Program-made: the position numbers and the translations under genes
Part shown: positions 51,511 to 59,610 of the stretch, piece after piece
Layout of the letters: each line of letters starts with the position of its first letter
Numbering within the stretch: the stretch's first letter is position 1
Source: an uncultured Pelagibacteraceae bacterium
GTDB lineage: Bacteria > Pseudomonadota > Alphaproteobacteria > Pelagibacterales > Pelagibacteraceae
Assembly (NCBI GenBank): GCA_902624015.1
Contig: CACNVV010000001.1
Location: 40,864-104,863, forward strand
Direction of reading: 5' to 3'
Length of the DNA: 64,000 bases
Notes under the pieces: model-generated
What the model was told of the DNA's origin: nothing
The model's input: the letters and a program-made list of their open reading frames with translations, nothing else
Database searches by the model: none

Positions 51511-52596
51511 TTATTTTTTCATACTTTCTAAAACATCAACTCCAATTTGTTTTAATATGTGGATTATATCAATTGGAACCCAATTTTCACGAATTTTTCC
51601 TTCATCATGATGATAGAAATCCATAACTCTCATAGTAACATTTTGATTTTCAGATTTATATCCTAACCAATCCTCAGTTCCATATGTTGCCTGAATACTA
51701 TTCCATCCTGCTGTTAAAGAAAATTTTCCATCCCCTAACTCACAATAATGGCCAAGTTTCCAATAATTTCTTTCCTTAAATGTTTTTCTAAAAGGTAATT
51801 GGTGATTGTCTACAAATCCCTCTAAAGATCTGGCAGTTCCAATACCACTTGGTCCATACCAAATCATTTTTTCATGCCAAAAATCTTTTTGTGGATGGTT
51901 TATTAATCTTTCCTTAAGTTCTTTATCAGAAGAAACCTCTAATTCAGGTTTTATATTTAAACTTCTCTGCATGATAAGTGATTGCTCTAAACTTGCTTTA
52001 GAAATTTCCATGTCTTTTTCAAAAAAATTTACACCATCTGTGTTAATTGGATTCAACCAATTTCCTTCAGATCCTCTTGAAAGATTAATTGGATTTGATC
52101 CAGTTTGTATTAATAGATCTATTAAATCGATTAAAATATAACTCTCAATAATTTTATCATCTTTAAGCTGATGAATTTCACAACACTTTAGATTTATCAT
52201 TTTGTTATTAGGTTGAATACCCAACCAAGCATTTTTAAACACTCCTGATAATGAAGAAATTGAGCCTACTTGAATTTTATCCCTAAAAGCACCACTAATT
52301 ACTATTTGCTCTCTTCTCTCAAGATCAGGAAATGAATTAAAAAGAGGTTTCCAAAATTTTTCCTTGAAATCATCAACTCCTACAAATTCATTTAATGGAT
52401 AAAAACAATTAACATTGATGTTGTGAGAGAAAGCATTTTTAAGATTTTGATCAAGTTTAGAGACGCCATCATTTACTATTGAATTTAAATATTTTCTGAC
52501 AACTTGTTTGTAATTATAATTTTCTTCGGGTGAGATGACTATTTTTTCCACTTTCTCTTGACCCTTAAGACCTGTATCAAATTGTTCAATTTGCAT
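51511..52596 (-). CDS. Double SnoaL-like domain protein, unknown
   Basis: About 361 residues from ATG 52596. The frame runs to a GTG at 52626, but that start would leave only 20 bases to the divergent cupin gene. There are two NTF2/SnoaL-like halves: ~45-165 (FKEKFWKPLFNSFPDLERREQIVISG, a polyketide-cyclase-like helix-strand pattern) and ~225-355 (FWHEKMIWYGPSGIG, SLEGFVDNHQLPF, VTMRVMDFYHHDEGKIRENW). SnoaL folds bind or isomerise small polar ligands; no substrate is known. It shares its layout with the protein at 53591-54553 and is in a transcription unit with malK. Confidence 0.78.
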   Translation of the reverse strand: MQIEQFDTGLKGQEKVEKIVISPEENYNYKQVVRKYLNSIVNDGVSKLDQNLKNAFSHNINVNCFYPLNEFVGVDDFKEKFWKPLFNSFPDLERREQIVISGAFRDKIQVGSISSLSGVFKNAWLGIQPNNKMINLKCCEIHQLKDDKIIESYILIDLIDLLIQTGSNPINLSRGSEGNWLNPINTDGVNFFEKDMEISKASLEQSLIMQRSLNIKPELEVSSDKELKERLINHPQKDFWHEKMIWYGPSGIGTARSLEGFVDNHQLPFRKTFKERNYWKLGHYCELGDGKFSLTAGWNSIQATYGTEDWLGYKSENQNVTMRVMDFYHHDEGKIRENWVPIDIIHILKQIGVDVLESMKK

Positions 52597-52646
52597 ATAT
52601 TTTTTGTTAGATAATTTTACTATCACAAAATATAGTTTAAAAAAAT

Positions 52647-53591
52647 ATGAATAATCGATTAGCTAAATTTGAAGATCTTGTTCCAAGCACTTTGCCATTT
52701 GTTGAAGGCAAACTTGAAGGTCATAAAGAAAGAAAAAATTATTCTATTGTAGGCCCAGGTGTCGCAGAAGATAGTAAACAATTTGTTAAAATACCAATGC
52801 CACATAGTTTTAATCTAGGTGCTGTGTCTGCTATGCCTAAAAATGGATCCGGTTTACATAGCCATACAACTGCAGAAGTTTTTATTATTTATTCCGGCAA
52901 ATGGAAATTTTATTGGGGAGCAGAAGGTAAAGATGAAACGATATTAAGTGCTGGTGATATTATATCTATGCCCACAAATATGTTTAGAGCATTTGAAAAT
53001 GCAGGTGATGAAGAAGGTTTAATTTTTGTTGTTTTGGGTGGAGATGATCCGGGAATAATAACTTGGGTCCCAAGTGTCTTAGAAAAAGCAAAGAAAACAG
53101 GTATGGCACTTTTAAATGATAATTCATTAATTGATTTATCTTTAAATGAAATTCCAAAAGGAAAAAGTATTCTAGAAGCAATTTCTAAAGAAGAAATAAA
53201 AAAATTTGATAATTACAAACTTGATCAGCTAAAAAAATTTATATGTAAATATAATGAAAATACAAAACAAGTAAATAAGATAAACGATAATGTTAATTTA
53301 ATTCAAATTCTTGGAAATAAATTTGAAAATAAAGAATACGCTCCATTAATAAATCAAAATACTGGATTTAACCTTTCAATTTTAAAATCTAATAGTGGTC
53401 AAATAAATAATTTAAAGTTTAAAAAACCTACAATATTATTTTCAAGAACTGGTAAATGGGAAATTATGATTGATGATTTTCAATGTATTTTAAATCCCAA
53501 AGATACAATTTCTATCCCAATTAACTCAAACGTTAGTATAAAGATAAACGAAAATGAGGATTGTTACTTAAATTGTGTAACTCAAATCTAA
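52647..53591 (+). CDS. Two-domain cupin protein
   Basis: 314 residues. The N-terminal cupin (~40-140) has GSGLHSHTTAEVFIIYSGKWKFYWG with the HxH...E metal motif and G-D-I-I-S-M-P-T-N-M-F-R as the second motif. The C-terminal half (~225-314) repeats the barrel (ILFSRTGKWEIMIDD, LNPKDTISIPINSNVSI) but lacks the metal histidines. It could be a metal-dependent isomerase, dioxygenase or sugar sensor. It is the first gene of the rightward half of the 45-60 kb block, and its stop overlaps the next start (TAATG). Confidence 0.82.
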   Translation: MNNRLAKFEDLVPSTLPFVEGKLEGHKERKNYSIVGPGVAEDSKQFVKIPMPHSFNLGAVSAMPKNGSGLHSHTTAEVFIIYSGKWKFYWGAEGKDETILSAGDIISMPTNMFRAFENAGDEEGLIFVVLGGDDPGIITWVPSVLEKAKKTGMALLNDNSLIDLSLNEIPKGKSILEAISKEEIKKFDNYKLDQLKKFICKYNENTKQVNKINDNVNLIQILGNKFENKEYAPLINQNTGFNLSILKSNSGQINNLKFKKPTILFSRTGKWEIMIDDFQCILNPKDTISIPINSNVSIKINENEDCYLNCVTQI

Positions 53592-54553
53592 TGAAAGGAT
53601 TTGATCAAAAATATAAAAACTTTCCTGATTTTATTCTTAAAATAACTAAACAAATTTGGGAAAACAAAGATGTTGAGTCTATTGCTCAATTTTACACTGA
53701 TAATATTCCAGTTAGATCACCTTTTGGGATTACTTATGGAAATAAACCTGTAATTGATGCAACTTATGCAACATTAAAAGAATTTCCTAACAGACAGTTA
53801 CTTGGTGAAGATGTTATCTGGAATGGAAATGATGATGTGGGGTATCATTCATCTCATAGAATTTTAAGTAAAGGAACACATCTTGGAGATGGTTCATATG
53901 GTAAACCAACTAATAAAGATATTTATTATAGAGTCATTGCTGATTGTGCGTGCAAAAATAACCAAGTTTATGATGAATGGATTGTACGTGATCAAGGTGC
54001 AATGGTAAAACAAATAGGATTTACGCCAAAAGAATTTGCACAAATGATTATTGAAAAGGAAGGCGGTGCTGACAAAGCACAACAATTATTCAACTCAAGC
54101 TCTGAGATGAAATCAGATTATAAACAAGGTATTGTGCCTAATGAGTCTGCTGGAGGAAATTACTCAAAAATATTGAAAAATATCTTTAAAAATAAATATG
54201 ATTTTTCTGATTATGCAAGAGCTGCAACTATCTATTGGCCTGGAAATAAAATTGGACATGGAAGAGAGGATATTGTCAAATTTTGGAATAATTTAAAAAA
54301 TACTTTTAGCGATATAAAGTTTTCAATTGAACATGTTGGTTATTTAGAGGAGCCAGATAAAAATCCCAAAGCGTCAATAAGATGGTTTTTAGAAGGCTGT
54401 CATTCTAAAGACACTTTAGATTTTGAGGAAAAATCAAATAAAAATATTTTCATAATGGGTATAAACCATGCAGAAATAATTGATGGAAATGTTATAAGAG
54501 AATGGGTTTTGTTTGATGAGGTTGCGATTTGGAAACAAATTTTAATGAAATAA
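53591..54553 (+). CDS. Double SnoaL-like domain protein, unknown
   Basis: 320 residues from the ATG that overlaps the cupin stop by 1 base. The frame extends 10 codons upstream, but the overlapping TAATG is the better start. Two SnoaL-like halves: ~18-155 (D-V-E-S-I-A-Q-F-Y-T-D-N-I-P-V-R, Y-H-S-S-H-R-I, Y-D-E-W-I-V-R-D) and ~195-320 (Y-D-F-S-D-Y-A-R-A-A-T-I-Y-W-P, GHGREDIVKFW, V-I-R-E-W-V-L-F-D-E-V-A-I-W). E-W and W-P positions mirror the divergent protein at 51.5 kb. Function unknown; 3 bases before the MetE-like gene. Confidence 0.8.
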   Translation: MKGFDQKYKNFPDFILKITKQIWENKDVESIAQFYTDNIPVRSPFGITYGNKPVIDATYATLKEFPNRQLLGEDVIWNGNDDVGYHSSHRILSKGTHLGDGSYGKPTNKDIYYRVIADCACKNNQVYDEWIVRDQGAMVKQIGFTPKEFAQMIIEKEGGADKAQQLFNSSSEMKSDYKQGIVPNESAGGNYSKILKNIFKNKYDFSDYARAATIYWPGNKIGHGREDIVKFWNNLKNTFSDIKFSIEHVGYLEEPDKNPKASIRWFLEGCHSKDTLDFEEKSNKNIFIMGINHAEIIDGNVIREWVLFDEVAIWKQILMK

Positions 54554-54556
54554 GTT

Positions 54557-55684
54557 ATGACTAAAATTAAAACAACACATGTGGGTAGTTTGCCTAGATC
54601 AAATGAATTATCTGAGCTCTTGTTTAAAAAAGATCAAAAAGAACAAATAGATTTCAATCAATTTGATAAGATAGTTCAAAAAGATGTTAACAACATTGTT
54701 AAAAAACAAATTGAAGTTGGAATTGATTATATTAGCGATGGTGAAATGTCTAAGATTAGTTATGCTACTTATGTTAAGGATAGAATTGATGGGTTTTCTG
54801 GAGAGAGCGAGAGAAAAGCACCAAAAGATTTAGATGACTTTCCCTCTTTCAAAGAAAGAATTGCAAGAACAGGTGGTACACCTACTTACACAAGACCATG
54901 TTGTACAAGTGAATTAAAAATTAAAGATAAAACTTCCCTAACAAAAGATATTAATAATTTTAAACAAGCATTAGAAAAATATAATCATAAAGATGGTTTC
55001 ATGAACGCTGCCTCTCCTGGAGTTATTTCTGCTTTCTTGCCAAATAAATATTATAAAAATGATGATGAGTATTTAGAAAATTTATCTAACCTTATGAAAG
55101 ATGAGTATGAAGAAATTACCTCAAATGGATTAAAACTTCAGTTAGATTGTCCAGATTTAGCTCTAGCTAGACACATGACTTTTAAAGATTTATCAGAATC
55201 TGAATTTTTAATTAGAGCTGAAAAACAAATAGAATGTCTAAATAATGCTATTAAAAATATCGACAGCACTAGTATAAGACTGCATATCTGTTGGGGAAAT
55301 TATGAAGGACCTCATCTACATGATATTCCTTTAGAAAAGATAATGCCAATTGCATTAAAAGCTAATGTGCAGACTTATCTAATTGAGTCATCTAATCCAA
55401 GACATTCTCATGAGTGGCAAATTTTTGAAAATTTAAAAATTCCAAAAGACAAAATAATTGCTCCAGGTGTAATAGATTCTACAACAAATTTTGTAGAACA
55501 TCCCGAAGTTGTAAAGAATAGAATTTTAACCTTTTCTAAGGTCATTGATGCTGAACAATTATTAGCTGGGACTGATTGTGGATTTAGCACCTTTGCTGGC
55601 TTTGGAAATGTAGATGAAAATATTGTTTATAAAAAGCTGGAGTCGTTAGTGAGTGGAGCGGAACTTGCGTCAAAAGTGATTTAA
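54557..55684 (+). CDS. MetE-like (cobalamin-independent methionine synthase C-terminal domain) protein
   Basis: 375 residues, corresponding only to the catalytic barrel of MetE, which is ~750 residues in full. THVGSLPRSNEL opens the barrel. All four zinc ligands of the family are present: His243 and Cys245 in LHICWGN, Glu277 in LIESSN and Cys341 in GTDCGF. A zinc-thiolate methyl- or alkyl-transfer reaction is expected. Short MetE-like proteins include core methionine synthases and thiol transferases for other substrates. It is embedded in a carbohydrate/SnoaL operon rather than methionine genes. Confidence 0.85.
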   Translation: MTKIKTTHVGSLPRSNELSELLFKKDQKEQIDFNQFDKIVQKDVNNIVKKQIEVGIDYISDGEMSKISYATYVKDRIDGFSGESERKAPKDLDDFPSFKERIARTGGTPTYTRPCCTSELKIKDKTSLTKDINNFKQALEKYNHKDGFMNAASPGVISAFLPNKYYKNDDEYLENLSNLMKDEYEEITSNGLKLQLDCPDLALARHMTFKDLSESEFLIRAEKQIECLNNAIKNIDSTSIRLHICWGNYEGPHLHDIPLEKIMPIALKANVQTYLIESSNPRHSHEWQIFENLKIPKDKIIAPGVIDSTTNFVEHPEVVKNRILTFSKVIDAEQLLAGTDCGFSTFAGFGNVDENIVYKKLESLVSGAELASKVI

Positions 55685-55767
55685 TTATCACTTTTATTCT
55701 ATTTCATGAGTAGATATAATTTTCTAATTTAAATTATAATTTAACTAACAAAATAGAGAGAAAACAT

Positions 55768-56988
55768 ATGAGAAAAATACTAGTTACTTTATTGTTTCTA
55801 CTTTTTGGAACTTCTGCATTTGCAGACTGTAACATAAAAAGTGGTTCGATAAATATTTTGGCTAATGATTTTCCTGCATTAAGAACTTTCGTTGAAACTT
55901 CTAAACAATGTAAAGGAAGTGCTGATTTTAAAGTGACTCACTCATCTGAGCATAATAAAATAGCCGTGCCAGCTTTAACTGCAAATCCATCTGAATTTTC
56001 AGCAAGAATTGCAGCAAATAGTTCAATTGTTCCTTTGATGAACCAGGATTTAATTAGACCATTAGATGATCTTGTTAAAAAATATGGAAAAGGAATTCAA
56101 GACTCTCAATTAATCACGATTGATGGAAAAGTAATGGCTGTAGCATTTATGGCTAATACACAACATTTGTATTACAGAGAAGATGTTTTGAAAGATCTTG
56201 GTATAGCTGTTCCAAAAACTTATGAGGAAGTAGTTGCTGCATCTGAAAAAATTAGAGCTTCAGGCAAAATGCAATATCCTTACGCAGCTGCATATAAAGC
56301 TGGTTGGAATTTAGCAGAGGAATTTGTGAACATGTTTATTGGTCACGGTGGTGAATTCTTTAAATCAGGGAGTGCACAACCAAACATAAATAATGCTAAA
56401 GGTGTTGCTACTTTAAATATGTTAAAAAAATTATCTGAATTGAGTAACCCTGATTACTTAACTCATGATAGTGAAGCAATTAAAGTAGAATGGGAATCTG
56501 GAAATGTTGCATTAATGACTTTATGGGCATCTAGATCAGGAACTCTTCTAGATGATGAAGGTGATCCAAACATTACAAAAGCAACTAAATTAACTGGACC
56601 TGCTACAGTAGGTGGAGGGAATATCCCAGCTGCTACATTATGGTGGGATGGTTTTACACTTGCAAAAAATAGACCTGATGCGGATGCTGAGGCAACATTT
56701 AGAGCTTTAGCGCATGCAGCATCAAATAAAAAAATGGTTGCAGACGCTGCTGATCAAGCTGTTTGGTTAGTAGAAGGGTTTGTACCAGGACCAAAATCTA
56801 TTGGTGTTATCGAAGCTGTAAAAATGGGAGCAAAACCATATCCAATGTTACCACAAATGGGTTTAATGCATGGTGCATTAGGAAGTGAGATTGTTGAGTT
56901 TTTACAAGGTAAAGAGTCAGCGGAACAAGCATTGAAAGATGTTGAAGCTGCTTACATCAGTAAAGCTAAAGAACAAGGCTTTCTATAA
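55768..56988 (+). CDS. Carbohydrate-type ABC transporter substrate-binding protein
   Basis: 406 residues with a signal peptide (MRKILVTLLFLLFGTSAFAD). Family-1 fold: FSARIAANSSIVPLMNQDLIRPLDDLV, A-F-M-A-N-T-Q-H-L-Y-Y-R-E-D-V-L (~130-145), P-Y-A-A-A-Y-K-A-G-W-N and L-W-W-D-G-F-T-L-A-K-N. It belongs with sugar/polyol or glycerol-phosphate binders, but the mature start I-N-I-L-A-N-D-F-P-A-L is unusual. It has a GAGAGAA ribosome site. A hairpin and two permease genes follow. Confidence 0.9.
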   Translation: MRKILVTLLFLLFGTSAFADCNIKSGSINILANDFPALRTFVETSKQCKGSADFKVTHSSEHNKIAVPALTANPSEFSARIAANSSIVPLMNQDLIRPLDDLVKKYGKGIQDSQLITIDGKVMAVAFMANTQHLYYREDVLKDLGIAVPKTYEEVVAASEKIRASGKMQYPYAAAYKAGWNLAEEFVNMFIGHGGEFFKSGSAQPNINNAKGVATLNMLKKLSELSNPDYLTHDSEAIKVEWESGNVALMTLWASRSGTLLDDEGDPNITKATKLTGPATVGGGNIPAATLWWDGFTLAKNRPDADAEATFRALAHAASNKKMVADAADQAVWLVEGFVPGPKSIGVIEAVKMGAKPYPMLPQMGLMHGALGSEIVEFLQGKESAEQALKDVEAAYISKAKEQGFL

Positions 56989-57001
56989 AATCTAAAATAT
57001 A

Positions 57002-57026
57002 TAAGTGGGGATTTACTCCCCACTTA
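57002..57026 (+). other. Hairpin between second sugar SBP and its permease
   Basis: TAAGTGGGGA (57002-57011) pairs with TCCCCACTTA (57017-57026), a 10-bp GC-containing stem with a 5-nt loop, followed by AT-rich sequence without a long T-run. Likely an mRNA 3'-protecting or attenuating hairpin. Confidence 0.65.
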
Positions 57027-57038
57027 ATCAATATTTAA

Positions 57039-58067
57039 ATGCCTAATAAAACTTTTTTTTGGTTTTTTTTACCAACAGGTTTAGCAATGATCCTGTTTAT
57101 TGGGTTACCAATTATATCTACTGGCATTCAGTCCTTTTATGCGCAACATGATCAAGTAGTAAAAGAAGTTAAAAAATGTGATCCTTTTGGATGCACTGTT
57201 TCAATTGTTGTTGATAATGAAGAAACCTCGAAAATTAGAGAAGCAAAGCCACTTGGAAAATTTAATGGTTTTGGCACTTATACCGATCGAAATCATTTAG
57301 CAGTAGAGGAGATAAAAAAATTTTGGAATGAAACTGAAAGTTTTGGTGCTTTTGTAGACCAGGTAACTAATCTACCCTTTTATAAAGCTCTGATATTTAC
57401 TTTAACTTATTGTTTGTTTGTTACACCCAATGTACTCCTCTTAGGATTTATTATTGCATTAAGTTTAAACGCAGTTGCAAGAAAAATTAGAGGACCTCTA
57501 ATCTTTGGTACAATTTTACCAATGATTGTTACACCATTGGTTGGATCATTGGTATTATTTTGGATGATAGACTCACAAGGGATAATTGGAGCAAATATTC
57601 AAAATTTGATGAATGACCCATATTTATCACTGAAATCCTCAAAAACCTTAACTTGGATAACAATTATTATTTATGGTATTTGGCATCATTCCCCTTTTGC
57701 CTTTGTAGTTTTTTATGCAGCGCTTCAAACAGTCCCTCAAGAACCAATTGAAGCTGCAATTATAGATGGAGCCTCAAGATTTCAAAGAATTAAACATATA
57801 GTTTTACCACATATTTATCCTGTAGTTACATTTGTAGCTTTGATTTCTTTAATGGATAACTTTAGAGTATTTGAACCCATTATAGGGTTTAGTGCTGAAG
57901 GAAGTGCACAGTCTTTATCTTGGTTAATCTATGACAATTTAGTTAATGAGGAAGTAATATTGTTTGGTTCTGCTGCAGCTACTTCAATGATGACTATTAT
58001 TGGCATAGCTATCCTGCTAGCACCAGTGTTAATTAGAACTTGGAAAGAATTTAAAACAGCGAGATAA
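57039..58067 (+). CDS. Carbohydrate-type ABC transporter permease (MalF type)
   Basis: 342 residues. After the first membrane segment there is a ~90-residue periplasmic loop with two Cys (C-D-P-F-G-C). The core follows (~105-342) with IVTPLVGSLVLFWMID and the coupling loop EAAIIDGASRFQRIKHIVLP (~237-256). CUT1-type half-channel; partner of the next gene, whose start is 2 bases downstream. No ATPase is encoded on this side of the block. Confidence 0.92.
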   Translation: MPNKTFFWFFLPTGLAMILFIGLPIISTGIQSFYAQHDQVVKEVKKCDPFGCTVSIVVDNEETSKIREAKPLGKFNGFGTYTDRNHLAVEEIKKFWNETESFGAFVDQVTNLPFYKALIFTLTYCLFVTPNVLLLGFIIALSLNAVARKIRGPLIFGTILPMIVTPLVGSLVLFWMIDSQGIIGANIQNLMNDPYLSLKSSKTLTWITIIIYGIWHHSPFAFVVFYAALQTVPQEPIEAAIIDGASRFQRIKHIVLPHIYPVVTFVALISLMDNFRVFEPIIGFSAEGSAQSLSWLIYDNLVNEEVILFGSAAATSMMTIIGIAILLAPVLIRTWKEFKTAR

Positions 58068-58069
58068 TT

Positions 58070-58951
58070 ATGGATTATGGACTAGATACAAAATCAACTC
58101 GTTTAAAAACTTTTAATACTATTTTTATTATCACTTGGTTGTTGATTGCTTGCTTCCCTTTTATATGGACTTTTTGGGGGTCATTTAAAGTAAGAGCTGA
58201 TTTCTTTTCTAGATCTGATTGGTGGTATGCAATATCAGCGTTTAATACTCTAATTGAAACAGGTGGTAAATTTACAACTAATGCTTATACACAAGCTTGG
58301 ACTGAAGGTGAATTTTGGAAAGCATCAAAAAATACAATTATAGTTACAGTATTTGTTGTAAGTATTTCTTTGTTTTTAGGAACTTTAGGAGCATATGCTC
58401 TTTCAAGATCAACTGAGAAATATGCTTTTTGGATTTTAATGGCAGCTTTAATTTTTAGAGCTATGCCACATATAACTTTAGTATCAGGATATCTTTTTCC
58501 TTTCTTTGAATTACAGATTTGGGGAATTCTTCCAACTACAATTGTTGTTTTGGTTGCTATAAATCAACCTTTTACTTTGTGGCTGCTTTATTCATTTTTT
58601 AAAACTGTACCAAAAGAGCTTGACGAAAGTGCTTTAATAGATGGTTGTTCATATTTTCAAGCTTTTAGACATATCATTATGCCTGTGATGTGGCCTGGTG
58701 TAATTACAGCAGGATTATTTAGTTTAATGTTAGCTTATAATGATTTTACAGTAACAGCATTACTTCTTAATCAAGAAAATCATACTATGGTTCCAAAAAT
58801 TCAAAGTTATTTAGGGACAAACCAGCATGAAGGAAATTTAATGTGGGCAGTTTCTGCAGTTGTATCTGCTACTGCACCTTTATTTATGCTTGTTATGTTT
58901 TTCCAAAGACAGGTCATTAGTGGTTTAACTGCTGGAGCTGTAAAAGGTTGA
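58070..58951 (+). CDS. Carbohydrate-type ABC transporter permease (MalG type)
   Basis: 293 residues, six membrane segments. PFIWTFWGSFK near helix 1, the coupling loop ESALIDGCSYFQAFRHIIMP (first Ala of EAA replaced by Ser), and a C-terminal VISGLTAGAVKG typical of CUT1 MalG subunits. It is co-translated with the MalF-type partner, and its stop overlaps the TTG start of the HAD-like gene by 3 bases (TTGA). Confidence 0.92.
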   Translation: MDYGLDTKSTRLKTFNTIFIITWLLIACFPFIWTFWGSFKVRADFFSRSDWWYAISAFNTLIETGGKFTTNAYTQAWTEGEFWKASKNTIIVTVFVVSISLFLGTLGAYALSRSTEKYAFWILMAALIFRAMPHITLVSGYLFPFFELQIWGILPTTIVVLVAINQPFTLWLLYSFFKTVPKELDESALIDGCSYFQAFRHIIMPVMWPGVITAGLFSLMLAYNDFTVTALLLNQENHTMVPKIQSYLGTNQHEGNLMWAVSAVVSATAPLFMLVMFFQRQVISGLTAGAVKG

Positions 58952-59610
58952 AATATTATAAAGCATTACTTTTTGGTTCTATTGGATCTATTGTTGAAAC
59001 TTCAGAAATTCAAAGAAAGTCATTCAATAAAGCATTCAAACAATATGGACTCGATTGGAATTGGACCAAACGTGAGTATCTTGGTTTATTAAGTAAATCT
59101 GGTGGCAAAAATAGAATATCAAGATATGCCAAAAAGAAAAAAATTAAAGTTAATTCAGTATATTTAAGAAATTTAAAGACTAAAATTTTTAATAATTATC
59201 TTAAAAAAAATCAGCTTAAATTAAGGCCAGGTGTTAAATATTTAATTTCTTTATGCAAAAAAGAAAATATAAAAATTGCATTTGTTTCATCTACTTCTGC
59301 AAACAATATAAATGCAATCTTATATTGTTTAAGAAACTCAATTAACTATAGAGATTTTAACTTTATAGGGAATGCAAAATTAGTTAAAAAATTCAAACCA
59401 AATCCTGCAATATACTTGCTAGCACTTAAAAAACTTAAGCTTAAAGCTAATGATTGTTTGGCTATTGAGGATACACAAGAAAGCTTAAATTCAGCTAAGC
59501 GAGCTAAAATAAAATGTATAATTTTTCCAGGAAAATTTCATTCTTCAAAAAAATTTATTGGAGCTTATAAAAAAGTTTATAGGCTTAATAAAGATATTAT
59601 TTTGAGATAA
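58948..59610 (+). CDS. HAD-superfamily CbbY/beta-PGM-like protein lacking catalytic aspartates
   Basis: 220 residues, TTG start overlapping the previous stop. The fold is that of CbbY/beta-phosphoglucomutase-like HAD phosphatases: motif II Ser (F-V-S-S-T, ~112-116), motif III Lys150 in KFKPNPAIYLLA and motif IV Glu174-Asp175 in LAIEDTQES are all present. Motif I, normally D-x-D-G, reads G10-S-I12-G, so both the nucleophile and the acid/base Asp are gone. The protein is therefore unlikely to be a normal phosphatase and may bind a sugar phosphate as a sensor or scaffold. Otherwise intact, no frameshift. Confidence 0.83.
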   Translation: MKYYKALLFGSIGSIVETSEIQRKSFNKAFKQYGLDWNWTKREYLGLLSKSGGKNRISRYAKKKKIKVNSVYLRNLKTKIFNNYLKKNQLKLRPGVKYLISLCKKENIKIAFVSSTSANNINAILYCLRNSINYRDFNFIGNAKLVKKFKPNPAIYLLALKKLKLKANDCLAIEDTQESLNSAKRAKIKCIIFPGKFHSSKKFIGAYKKVYRLNKDIILR

